DNA from: Dipteris shenzhenensis | Taxonomy: Eukaryota; Polypodiophyta; Polypodiopsida; Gleicheniales | DNA length: 64,000 nucleotides | Assembly (NCBI GenBank): GCA_047967505.1 | Contig: CM106541.1 | Direction: 5' to 3' (one strand) | In this document: positions 1 through 8,859 of the stretch, piece by piece | Layout of the letters: the number at the start of each line of letters is the position of its first letter | Position numbering within the stretch: position 1 is the first letter of the stretch | Translations under genes and position numbers: made by a program | Notes under the pieces: generated by a model | What the model was told of the DNA's origin: nothing | Seen by the model: only the letters and a program-made list of their open reading frames with translations | The model's database searches: none

Positions 1-1971
1 TGGGATCCCGTTAAACGGAAGATTATACGCAGCAATGATGTCATCTTTAAAGAAGATAGTGTACACAAGGAACCCGTGCAACCTGTGGAATACAGGAGGG
101 TTATTTATGATGATGTTGGACAGCAAAGAATGCCCATTTATATGCAGCAGCAGCCTGCTGCAGATCACCCTGTTCAAGAGGGTATACAGGCTGGAAATCA
201 GCCAAATAATTTTGCCAATGATGTACCACTGGATATGCCAGCAGATGGAGCTGTAGCACAGCCAGATATGGTGGTACAGCCACCTGTCATGCATGAAGAA
301 CAGGCTGGACAGCAGCCTAATCCGGAACATTTTGTTAGGAGGAGCTCCCGTGCACAACGGCCTCCTGCCAGGTTTGTTCCAGGAGCCAATAATGTGGCTG
401 ATTTTATCATGCTGACAGATTGTGGTGAGCCTTCCAGCTTCAAGGAAGCTATGGGAAGAGCAGAGAAAAAGAAGTGGGAGAAAGCCATGCAGTCAGAAAT
501 GGACTCCCTACTTCAGAATGATACATGGGACTTGGTGCAGTTACCTGCAGGCAGAAAGGTTTTGCCATGCAAGTGGGTTTACAAAGTCAAAGTGGATTCA
601 AATGCTTTACCTCGGTATAAGGCCAGATTGGTTGCCAAGGGATTTAAGCAGGAGAAGGGCATTGATTTTGATGAGATTTTTTCCCCTGTAGTCAAGATGA
701 CTACTTTGAGAGCAGTGTTAGCTCTTGTTGCTCATGATGACATGGATTTATGTCAGATGGATGTGAAGACAGCTTTTCTTCACGGAGATCTCCATGATGA
801 GATCTATATGAGTCAGCCAGAGGGATATGCTGTTAAAGGGAAAGAGCAGCTTGTGTGTAAGCTCAAAAGGAGCTTGTATGGACTCAAGCAGGCACCAAGA
901 GAATGGTACAAAAAGTTTGATGCCTTCATGCAGTCCCAAGGGTATCATGGGTGTGAGACCGATCATTGCTTATACACCAAACGGGCAAAGGATGGCAGTT
1001 TGATGCTACTCATTCTATATGTGGATGACATGCTTATTGCCAGTAAATCTCAGCATGAGATTAGTGCTTTGAAGAAACAACTGCATAAGTCTTTTGACAT
1101 GAAAGATTTCGGTGATGCAAATCATATTCTTGGCATGCGTATTACTCGTGACAGGTCCAAGGGACTTTTGTTTCTGTCACAGAAAGAGTATATTGACAAA
1201 GTACTCCAGAGGTTTAAAATGGAGGGGGGGAAGTCCATTAGTACCCCGTTGCCTCCACATTTAAAACTCAGCAGTAAGGACAGCCCCAGATCAGATGATG
1301 ATAAGGCTGAAATGGCCAAGGTTCCGTATGCATCTGCAGTTGGATCTTTGATGTATGCCATGGTTGCCACTCGTCCGGATATTGCTTTTGCGGTGGGAGT
1401 CATCAGCAGGTATATGGCAAATCCAGGCAAGCGGCATTGGGAAGCAGTGAAAGGTGTCTTGAGGTATCTCAAAGGTACCAAAGACTTGTGCATATGCTAT
1501 GGTAGGAAGGATGCATTGGTGCATGGTTTTACAGATTCAGACTATGCAGGGAATGCAGATAACCGGAAGTCTACTACCGGTTATATTTTCACATTTGCAG
1601 GAGGTGCTATATCATGGGTGTCTCGGTTGCAGAAATGCGTTGCACTGTCAACCACAGAAGCTGAATATGTTGCAGCCACTGAGGCTTGCAAGGAAGCAAT
1701 ATGGCTTACTCGGCTGGTGGGAGATTTGGGCATTACAGGTGACATGCCAGTTTTGCATTGTGATAGCCAGAGTGCTATCATGTTGGCAAAGAATCCGGTT
1801 TTTCATCAGAAGACCAAGCACATAGAAGTGAAATATCATTTCATCAGGGAGGTACTGGAAGACAAGCGTCTTGAGCTTGTGAAAGTACATACTGATGATA
1901 ATCCTGCAGATTTTCTCACTAAGAGCTTGCCTAGGTTTGCACATTGCCGCCACATCATGGGATTAGGATGA
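1..1971 (+). CDS. Copia-I pol, partial: integrase C-terminus, reverse transcriptase, RNase H
   Basis: The open frame runs from base 1 to the stop at 1969-1971 with no in-frame stop. It matches residues 712-1369 of the Copia-I-3 polyprotein. RT motifs are present: MDVKTAFLHGDL (first catalytic Asp) and YVDDMLIAS (catalytic Asp pair). RNase H shows TDSDYAG, STTEAEYVA and DSQSAI. Near the C-terminus two codons are missing relative to other copies (TKSLPRFAH instead of TKSLPTERFAH), an in-frame 6-bp deletion. The product would make cDNA from element RNA in cytoplasmic particles (family knowledge). The N-terminal part is outside the window. Confidence 0.93.
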   Translation, partial: WDPVKRKIIRSNDVIFKEDSVHKEPVQPVEYRRVIYDDVGQQRMPIYMQQQPAADHPVQEGIQAGNQPNNFANDVPLDMPADGAVAQPDMVVQPPVMHEEQAGQQPNPEHFVRRSSRAQRPPARFVPGANNVADFIMLTDCGEPSSFKEAMGRAEKKKWEKAMQSEMDSLLQNDTWDLVQLPAGRKVLPCKWVYKVKVDSNALPRYKARLVAKGFKQEKGIDFDEIFSPVVKMTTLRAVLALVAHDDMDLCQMDVKTAFLHGDLHDEIYMSQPEGYAVKGKEQLVCKLKRSLYGLKQAPREWYKKFDAFMQSQGYHGCETDHCLYTKRAKDGSLMLLILYVDDMLIASKSQHEISALKKQLHKSFDMKDFGDANHILGMRITRDRSKGLLFLSQKEYIDKVLQRFKMEGGKSISTPLPPHLKLSSKDSPRSDDDKAEMAKVPYASAVGSLMYAMVATRPDIAFAVGVISRYMANPGKRHWEAVKGVLRYLKGTKDLCICYGRKDALVHGFTDSDYAGNADNRKSTTGYIFTFAGGAISWVSRLQKCVALSTTEAEYVAATEACKEAIWLTRLVGDLGITGDMPVLHCDSQSAIMLAKNPVFHQKTKHIEVKYHFIREVLEDKRLELVKVHTDDNPADFLTKSLPRFAHCRHIMGLG

Positions 1972-2059
1972 GACCAGTCTTACTTTATGGTCTAGTATAC
2001 AGTAACTGTATATTGCTGTAATTTTTATTCTTTTCTCCCCTTTAGGCACATTGGCCTTT

Positions 2060-2070
2060 AGGTGGGAGGT
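2060..2070 (+). promoter_or_regulatory. Polypurine tract of Copia-I-1
   Basis: AGGTGGGAGGT directly precedes the LTR start TGTTGGGG. The same string precedes the 3' LTR in all four Copia-I copies. It would prime plus-strand DNA synthesis. Confidence 0.85.
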
Positions 2071-2282
2071 TGTTGGGGTAAAGGCACATTGCCTACCCTT
2101 AATTAAAAGAATCAAAGATAGGACACCTATGACTGTCTTAAGACAGTCATAGGGTAAACCTAATCCTAATAAAACATAAGTGAGTTTGTGGTGTGGCTCA
2201 CTCTTTTACTTCACACCCACACTAGTGTGTCTCTCTCTGACTCTAACTCTCTTGCTCCCTTCCTTCTCTCTTCCCCCTCTCA
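2071..2282 (+). repeat. 3' LTR of Copia-I-1 (212 bp)
   Basis: Starts TGTTGGGG and ends CCCTCTCA, so the termini are TG..CA. It contains the 28-bp perfect palindrome typical of this family at 2126-2153, followed by AATCCTAATAAAAC (a possible polyadenylation signal) and a pyrimidine-rich end. The LTRs of the four copies are 212, 210, 202 and 190 bp; the differences lie mainly in the CT-rich tail. Confidence 0.92.
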
Positions 2283-3340
2283 CGCCTCATATGACGCCTA
2301 CAGGATCTGGGTTACAACTAGGAGATTTGGACAGGATCTGGATGGACATATGAGATCATGAGCACTATCGGGGTCAAACAAGGGTGCCCATTATCACCTA
2401 CCTTGTTTGGCCTCTACATTGACGAGCTCGAGAGAGTGATGCACGCACAGGGTGGGGTAGGCTGCTCTCTCGCGGGCACGCTGATCCGGATATTACTTTA
2501 CGCAGATGACGTGGCTCTCTTGTCCTCCTCAGCAGAGGGGCTCCAAAGACACCTTGACGCACTTCAGTCCTTTTGTGAGTCTCATGATTTGAAGGTCAAC
2601 TTGGGTAAAACCAAGGTTATGATCTTCAATACATCTCGAGTCGTCATGCGCGATGAGCATTTCACATTTGATGGGTCCCCTGTTGAGGTAGTTTCATCAT
2701 ACACTTATCTGGGGGTTGTCTTTTCCGGACCCATCTTCACCATGAGAGCCGCGATGCAGGCGCGCCTGAGCAGAGGATATGCTTCATTGGCTAGACTAGA
2801 GAGATAGTGCTTCCGCTCTCACTTTCAGGATCCACGGACCAAAGGGTTGCTTTTTGACTCCTTGGTCCTCTCGGCAGGGATGTATGGCAGTCCAATGTTG
2901 GGGGCCAGACTTGTTGGATACAGAGTGGGCCAGGGTGGAGCGGCTACAGGTTCTCATGTTATCACGGATGATCCATGGTAAGCCATCCGTCCCTCACCAT
3001 ATCATTGGGGCAGAGTTTGGGTCACCCCCATTACAGCTAGCTGCTGCATTTCAGGTCATTACATATCTGTACCTAGTCAGGGAGTATGGGGATTACACAT
3101 CCGGGCGTAGCAGGATGCCATGGCTAGCACTGTCCTCTTCTATGGCACTTGCAACAGGGGGAGATCAGAGGTGTTGGTATGCACGTACAAAGAGATGGTT
3201 TGCAGGACTAGGGCTCCACATGGACAGACTACCTCCTTTCCAGTACAGCATGGATGCATCTTTCTCTCCCCTCCTATCACACAAGGTCAACGAGGTTATC
3301 TGTGAGGATCTACTACAGCTACACACATTCCGAATGCCTC
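2283..3340 (+). mobile_element. LINE-A copy 1 (non-LTR retrotransposon fragment)
   Basis: Similar to LINE-A copies at 48780-49945, 50630-54640 and 56240-57935. It carries the second half of the RT and the region after it. The 5' side was cut by Copia-I-1. A short internal deletion is visible around 2320-2355 when compared with 49170-49270. After about 3340 the LINE match stops and X-type LTR sequence begins. Confidence 0.8.
2358..3330 (+). pseudogene. LINE-A reverse transcriptase fragment
   Basis: The frame from 2358 reads IGVKQGCPLSPTLFGLYIDE, then LLYADDVALLSSS (YADD catalytic motif), then GKTKVMIFNTS and SYTYLGVVFSG, all non-LTR RT signatures. A TAG stop at 2805-2807 ends this frame. Homology continues in other frames to DLLQLHTFR near 3335, so at least one frameshift is present. 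The clade cannot be told from this alone. Not functional. Confidence 0.8.
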
Positions 3341-3502
3341 GCCATCTGCTCCTGTTGTTGGCGCCATCTATTGCAGCCACCTTGACTATAGGTGTGTTCC
3401 TTTTGCTTGCTGCCCACATGGCAGCCTGTGTGCTGCCCATGTGGCAGCCCCCTCTCTTTCTGAATAGCACCCACATGGCAGCTAGGAGGCTGCCCATGTG
3501 GT
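3341..3502. repeat. Fragment of X-type LTR
   Basis: Contains several copies of GCCCATGTGGCAGCC or its complement, followed by CCCCTCTCTTTC, as in the X LTRs at 25330-25400 and 34575-34640. Borders are approximate. Confidence 0.5.
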
Positions 3503-4399
3503 ACTCTCTCTCACTCTCCCTCTCTCTACAAACACACCAGGGCCCAGGACAATCGTCGGGTTGGACCCCCCCCAAGGTTTTTATTCATGAAGAGAGAATT
3601 TTGAGTACATAGCTCAGCGTAGAGCTGCATGATACGAAATTCAAACGTGAATCCATTTTACAAGAGCTTCAAGCTCATTCCAAAATGGCAACATGCCACT
3701 TGTCAAAAATCTAGACTAAATCCTTTTACATGCCTCTAAGGAAAATTTTTGGGATCTTCGTAGCACTTGGTCACGCGGGTGGCCTCCGAAATACTTGCTA
3801 TGCTTCAAATTGCTTGGGTCTTTAGCCCCTCATAGTACCTGCAACAATTAATTGAAGCGCATCACCATGGCACGCATTAATTGTTAGTGCTTTGCATGCA
3901 AATAATAAACTGTGGACTAATTCTAGTCATAGGTGGGCGTCCCCATTGAACAAACATGTGAACAAAACATAGAACACAATTCTTGGTCGACCGAAGTCAA
4001 CCCTCTTGGTCGTAATTAAGGGGCTTTGACCAATGGTCGTGGCGCCTTAATTATGGCCAAGTCTCTCCAACCGAAGCTGGCACATCTCTCCAACCGAAGT
4101 TGGCACAACTTGGTTAACTGTAGTTAACCCTCTTGGCGCAGTCTCGTTGTCCGAAGTCAACACTCTCTGACCGTAGTCAGCTCTGTGGTTCTTTGGTTAA
4201 CCGCAGTTAACCCTCTTGATAATAAACCAAGTCTCCCCGACCGAAATCAGGCTTACTTGATCAGAGTCAAGTATCTTTGACCGTAGTCAATTCTTTGACC
4301 ATTAAAAGAACTCTTTGACCATAATTAACACAAATGAAAACTCTTTAATTATGATCAGACAAATGGTCAGCTGTTAGGATATTTACATTTGTGGTGACA
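3503..4399 (-). repeat. 3' LTR of Gypsy-G, truncated
   Basis: On the minus strand it begins TGTCACCACAAATG directly after the polypurine tract. It is highly similar to the 5' LTR at 14756-15732 and, in opposite orientation, to the solo LTR at 8860-9772. It holds the row of small palindromes at about 3985-4330. Homology to the 5' LTR stops near 3503, where X-type sequence begins. Confidence 0.88.
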
Positions 4400-4411
4400 T
4401 CCCCTCGGCTT
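4400..4411 (-). promoter_or_regulatory. Polypurine tract of Gypsy-G
   Basis: The minus strand reads AAGCCGAGGGGA between the pol stop codon (4412-4414) and the LTR start. Confidence 0.7.
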
Positions 4412-4472
4412 CTATTCAGTTGACCTCAATTGAAAAGCTTCCTTGTAAACATCCAAAAGCTGTGGATGACCG
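4412..4472 (-). pseudogene. C-terminal end of Gypsy-G pol, separated from its chromodomain
   Basis: Minus-strand codons read HPQLLDVYKEAFQLRSTE and stop. If Copia-II-1 (4473-8704) is ignored, this continues in frame from the chromodomain at 8705-8854, with the bases GACCG / GATCA as a slightly diverged 5-bp target duplication. This identifies it as the tail of the gypsy polyprotein. Confidence 0.8.
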
Positions 4473-4737
4473 TGTAGGCCATCTTTTGGTGGTTCTAGTG
4501 ATGCCCTATAGGCCATGGTATGTGCCTTGTAGGCATAAGTGTAGGCACTTGTAGTGTTAGTGCCTTTTAGGCTAGATATAGTCCTATGTGACACCTAGGA
4601 CACTTAGTCCTAGGTCTAGGTACAAGTACCTTGTACTTGTATTCTTTCATTATCTAAGTTTTGACGCGACGGCGTTTCTCATCGACCTTTGTACTTTATA
4701 CCTTGTACGTGCTCCTTTCAGTCTCATTGACCCTTCA
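4473..4737 (+). repeat. 5' LTR of Copia-II-1
   Basis: Begins TGTAGGCCATC and ends CCCTTCA, followed by A and the primer site. It holds short inverted repeats around CCTAGGACACTTAGTCCTAGG and ACAAGTACCTTGTACTTGT. It differs from the 3' LTR by substitutions and a short insertion of CACATAGG-type sequence in the latter. Confidence 0.9.
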
Positions 4738-4738
4738 A

Positions 4739-4750
4739 TGGTATCAGAGC
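4739..4750 (+). promoter_or_regulatory. Primer-binding site (initiator Met-tRNA), Copia-II-1
   Basis: TGGTATCAGAGC one base after the LTR, complementary to the 3' end of plant initiator methionine tRNA. Confidence 0.9.
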
Positions 4751-5753
4751 GCTACTGGACCTGTTCCCCTACCTCCGGATTTGCATCGCTCACAGCTTTC
4801 AACAGCCTGCGCTCCATCTGTACAATCCGTACGATTGTATGGACTTCCGTACAGATCACGTACAGATCCCGAGTCTTGCCGCCCAGCTATGTCGCTAGCT
4901 GTTTTGCCCGTCGCATCTTCTTACGTACCAACTACGCCGCACAACTGTACGGTTTCGTATCTGCTCAACATCGCCATCGTACGTGCGTTAAGTACTTTGT
5001 CGTACTGCCTTTCGTACCTGCGTTCCATACTCCCGCCGTACGGAACAAGTATCTGGTATAGTCGTACGCTCTTCTCCGTACAAGTGTACTTGCACCGTAC
5101 ATGCTTCGTACGTTCTTCCGTACGGTTTCACCTGCAGATCAGCCGTCAACTTGTACCTGCATTCTGTACACATGTACTTGCAAAACAGCTGACCGTACAG
5201 CTTGTACCTGCTCCGAGTGTCCTGTACAATTTCGCACGTGTGAATCTACTACCAGTGGTATCTACAGACATTTGTAATTTGGGGCTTTTGCAGGACATTG
5301 GCAAATTTGGGGCTTTCAGTTCTTTTCACCTCCTTTGATTGCAATTTCTTGCAAGAATATGGGAGTTTTGGGATTTGGTTTGCAAGTTCTTGTTAAGATT
5401 GCAGTACATTGGGTCAGATTGCAGGACATTAAGTTACATTTGCAGGACATTGAGTCAGATTTGCATACATTGGGTCACATTTGCAAAAATTTCAGCAAAA
5501 TTTGGGGCTTTTCTGCATTTGCCCTCTTTTTGGCCTATTTGCCCTCAATAAATTTGGGGCTTTTGCCAGATTTGCTATTTTTTGCAGTGAACAGTGCCTG
5601 TCACAGTCACATTTGGGTCAGATCTGCATTTGCCCTTTGATTTGGGTCAGAAATTTGCAGATATTTGCTGTCATTTTTGGACAGCCAGCTTTTTGCAGTG
5701 ATAGCCTTGAGGCTTTTGGGTTTTCAGGTCTTTTTCAGGGTATCACATTTGCT
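4751..5753 (+). other. Leader of Copia-II-1
   Basis: Untranslated leader. Positions 4800-5230 are full of GTACGG / CCGTAC / GTACAG motifs. Positions 5270-5720 carry irregular repeats of TTTGGGGCTTTTGC and TTGCAGGACATTGGGT. The same two-part layout is found in the Copia-III leader (23769-24660, reversed). Short ORFs here are by-products of the repeats. Confidence 0.7.
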
Positions 5754-8304
5754 ATGGTTGGGAACAATCAAGATTTAGACTCTCATTGCTGATTTCACAA
5801 GATATTGCTGGGTATATACTTTAAAGGCCAAATTGGAAGTTTTCTTATGCTTTTAGAGATGGCTGAATATGGTTGAGAATGAATCAGGAAGCAAGCTTGT
5901 CACCCTCAACACAGATAGGGGAGGTGAGTATATGTCAAAGGAGTTTGATGTATTTCTGTCTTCACGGGGCATTATTCACTCATGCACTACTCCTTACACT
6001 CCTCAGCAGAATCCTGTTTCTGAAAGGAAAAACAGGTCCACAATGGAGATGGCCAGATGCATGCTTAAGGTCAAGTCTTTGCCCAATAAATTTTGGCTTG
6101 ATGCAGTAATGTGTGCCAACTATGTGCTGAATAGATCACCTACACGGGCATTGAAGACTATTACACCTTATGAAGCATGGAAAGGCAGGAAGCCTTCACT
6201 TTCACACATGAGAGTTTTTGGGTCTCTTGCATATGTTCATGTACCATCTTAGCTGAGACATAAGCTTGATGACAAGGCAATCAAATGCATATTTATTGAT
6301 TACAGCCAGGAGAGCAGAGGGTATCGGTTATATCAACCAAATACTGGGAAGATTATTGTCAGTAGAGATGTAATCTTTGCTGAACATTCAGCTTCTCCTC
6401 TTGTGGACTGCAAAGCAAAGCCAGATGTTGACATGTTTGATGCCTTTGAATCTTGGTTACCTCTGCCATCATTAGAAGAGGATTTTGACCAGCAACATGA
6501 GCCTCCTGTAGGCCCTCCACCAAGCAATAATTAGCCACTACCTCATGCTGATTTGCAGGTTTCTCTTCCAGGACAAAATGATCCCATTATTCATGATGCA
6601 GTCATTGAAGAAAGAGCTGTCAATAGACAGCAAAAACAAGTTCCCAGATGGCTTCTTGATACATTGAGGGATAGCAAACAAGATCAGCCTTTTGCTGCCC
6701 GGACAAGATCAGGGAATAGACAGCATGGTCATTTTCTTGAGTTTGCACTCCTTGCTACAGCTTGCAATGAAGAGCCTCTGTGCCATAAAGATGCTTTTAA
6801 CAGCAAAGAGTGGATGGATGCAATGAGAGCTGAGTTACAATCTATTGCCAAAAATGACACATGGGAATTAGTAGATCTCCCTCCCGGCAAGCATGCCATT
6901 GGAACGCGGTGGGTCTACAAATTAAAAAGGAAAACTGATGGCAGCATAGATCGATACAAAGCCCGTCTTGTTGCAAAAGGGTATGCCCAACAACAAGGCA
7001 TTGACTTTGAGGAGACATTTGCTTCCACATCCAGGAGTACTACCATTAGATGTGTCATTGCCATTGCAGCCCATCATCATTGGCAAGTGCACCAACTTGA
7101 CATCAAGACTGCTTTTCTTCATGGGGATCTGCAGGAAGAAGTCTACGTCACATAACCTCCTGGCTTTGAGGTTGTTAATTCTGAAAATAAGGTATGCCGG
7201 CTTAGAAAAGCCCTTTATGGTTTGAAGCAAGCACCCAGGTCATGGTATGCCAAAATTCATGCACACTTACTATCCCTTGGTTTTCAGAATAGTCCCACAG
7301 AACCCACTCTTTATGTCCGTGGGAGTGGATCTGATTTTTTAGTGCTGATTTTATATGTGGATGATATGCTCATCATGGGCCCAGATACTCAGGAAATTGC
7401 AGCTTTCAAGGCTGATTTGCAGCAGATTTTTGACATGTCAGACATGGGACGGCTCCATTACTATTTGGGCATTCAGTTTGCTCATGTTGAGGGGGGTATC
7501 ATGATGTCTCAGTCCAAGTATATTGGACAGCTCCTTGATCGTTTTTAGTTTGAGGATTGCAAGCCAATCTCTACTCCAGTGGACCCTGGCTTCAAATTCT
7601 CAGCTCATGATGGGAGCCCACCATGTGATATCACTCTTTATCAGCAGGCTGTTGGATGCCTTATTTATTTATGTCACACCAGACCTGACTTGCAGTATGC
7701 AGTATCTTATCTCAGCAGATTCATGCACATGCCCAGTTCACAGCATTGGCAGGCAGTGAAGAGAGTCTTCAGATATCTCAGAGGCACTCAAGATTTAGCC
7801 CTCTTCTATGGTGATCAGGGTTCACTTACCATGCATGCTTACACGGATAGTGACTGGGCAGGATGTTCCGACACCAGAGTGTCACATACTGGCAATTGTT
7901 TTTTGCTTGGCAATTCATGTATCTCTTGGCTCAACAAGAAGCAACCAACAGCTGCCACGTCTAGTTGTGAGGCTGAGTACAGGGCAGCTTTCACCGCTAT
8001 AGTAGAGTGTGTTTGGCTTCGACAGTTACTTATAGATCTTGGTATTTGCCAGACATCCTCCACTATTGTCTACACTGACAGCCAGAGTGCTTTGGCCATT
8101 GCGCGTAAACCAGTGTTTCATGTGCGTACCAAGCATATTGAAATTCACTATCATTATGTTTGGGAGTGGTTGTCAGCAGGAGACATAGAGTTGTTCCATC
8201 TTCCCACAGAGGATAACATAGCAGATATGTTTACAAAGGCACTTCCTTGTCCCAAGTTCGAAGTCTTCCGACATGCTTTACACTTGGTTCCCTTTGTTAC
8301 ATGA
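5754..8304 (+). pseudogene. Copia-II-1 gag start fused to integrase-RT-RNase H, five stop codons
   Basis: ATG at 5754 gives MVGNNQDLD, a gag-like start, then the sequence jumps out of frame into integrase (ADFTRYCWVY). Later motifs: TDRGGEYMS (second catalytic Asp), NPVSERKNR (catalytic Glu), HQLDIKTAFLHGDLQ, YVDDMLIMG, DSDWAGC, SSCEAEYRA and TKHIEIHYHY. In-frame stops lie at 5854, 6250, 6532, 7153 and 7546. All are TAG or TAA where relatives suggest Gln at several sites (VPSQ at 55770 region, MSQPEG in Copia-I, VKQLSG in Copia-III). Ends KFEVFRHALHLVPFVT-stop. Confidence 0.9.
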
Positions 8305-8420
8305 TCTGACATCCCTTGTACATTCATAGGTGGCTATATCCTTTTGGATGAACATGTGCCACCATGACCAGAAAATACCAGGTATTCTGAGACGTTTCCA
8401 GAGTACTTCAGCCCATCCCA

Positions 8421-8432
8421 TGGAGGGGGGTT
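8421..8432 (+). promoter_or_regulatory. Polypurine tract of Copia-II-1
   Basis: TGGAGGGGGGTT just before the 3' LTR start TGTAGG. The same tract is seen in Copia-II-2 at 62494-62505 on the other strand. Confidence 0.75.
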
Positions 8433-8704
8433 TGTAGGCCATCTTCTGGTGGTTCTAGTGATGCCTTATAGGCCATGGTATGTGCCTTGTAGGCATAAGT
8501 GTAGGCACTTGTAGTGTTAGTGCCTTTTAGGCCACATAGGACACTTAGTCCTATGTGACACCTAGGACACTTAGTCCTAGGTCTAGGTACAAGTACCTTG
8601 TACTTGTATTATTTCATTATCTAAGTTTTGACGTGACGGCGTTTCTCATCGACCTTTGTACTTTGCACCTTGTACGTGCTCCTTTCAGTCTCATTGACCC
8701 TTTA
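8433..8704 (+). repeat. 3' LTR of Copia-II-1
   Basis: Starts TGTAGGCC like the 5' LTR, with a few substitutions and a small duplication of CACTTAGTCCTATGTGACAC-type sequence. The last bases are TTTA rather than TTCA, so the terminal CA has mutated. Confidence 0.88.
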
Positions 8705-8854
8705 GATCAGACAACATGTCTTCATCCATCCACTTGGCATCCAATGCCATATAATTCTTGAATTTTACAAGGTATCTGTTAAATGCCTTGCCCTGAGGGC
8801 CTTTGTGTATAGTATGGTACACAATCTGCTCTGGTTGAAGGACCTCCTCCAGCT
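8705..8854 (-). pseudogene. Gypsy-G chromodomain
   Basis: The minus strand reads LEEVLQPEQIVYHT, GKAFNRYLVKFKNY, then DAKWMDEDMLSD. This matches the layout of retroelement chromodomains (start, YLVKWKGY-like core, W-E-E end). The first aromatic region and the core Trp (here Phe in VKFKNY) differ from consensus. The domain would tether integrase to chromatin (family knowledge). The solo LTR at 8860 and a 1-bp frame offset separate it from the integrase C-terminus at 9783-9963. Confidence 0.78.
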
Positions 8855-8859
8855 TTATC

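Larger units (their letters stand above)
1..2282 (+). mobile_element. Copia-I-1, 3' part of a Ty1/copia element cut by window start
   Basis: The first base matches position 46331 of the intact Copia-I-3 copy and similarity continues to the end of the 3' LTR at 2282. The visible parts are the end of integrase, RT, RNase H, a polypurine tract and one LTR. Bases 2283-2287 (CGCCT) should be the target-site duplication, whose partner lies outside the window. The sequence after the LTR is LINE-A, and its homology starts at the duplication itself, so this copy sits inside a LINE-A element. Confidence 0.95.
4473..8704 (+). mobile_element. Copia-II-1, internally deleted Ty1/copia element
   Basis: Two similar LTRs (4473-4737 and 8433-8704) flank a tRNA-Met primer site, a GTACGG-rich leader, the first codons of gag, an out-of-frame join to integrase, then RT and RNase H. 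Most of gag, protease and the integrase N-terminus are missing. It is inserted in the chromodomain end of Gypsy-G; flanking bases GACCG (4468-4472) and GATCA (8705-8709) look like a mutated target duplication. Confidence 0.92.

Noticed and set aside
4739-4750. tRNA-like hits at primer sites (all TGGTATCAGAGC sites)
   Set aside because: Only the 12-base complement of the tRNA 3' end is present; no cloverleaf, so no tRNA gene.
4588-5338. ORFs of 157 and 225 codons
   Set aside because: They run from the Copia-II LTR into the leader, in two frames, with no similarity to gag.
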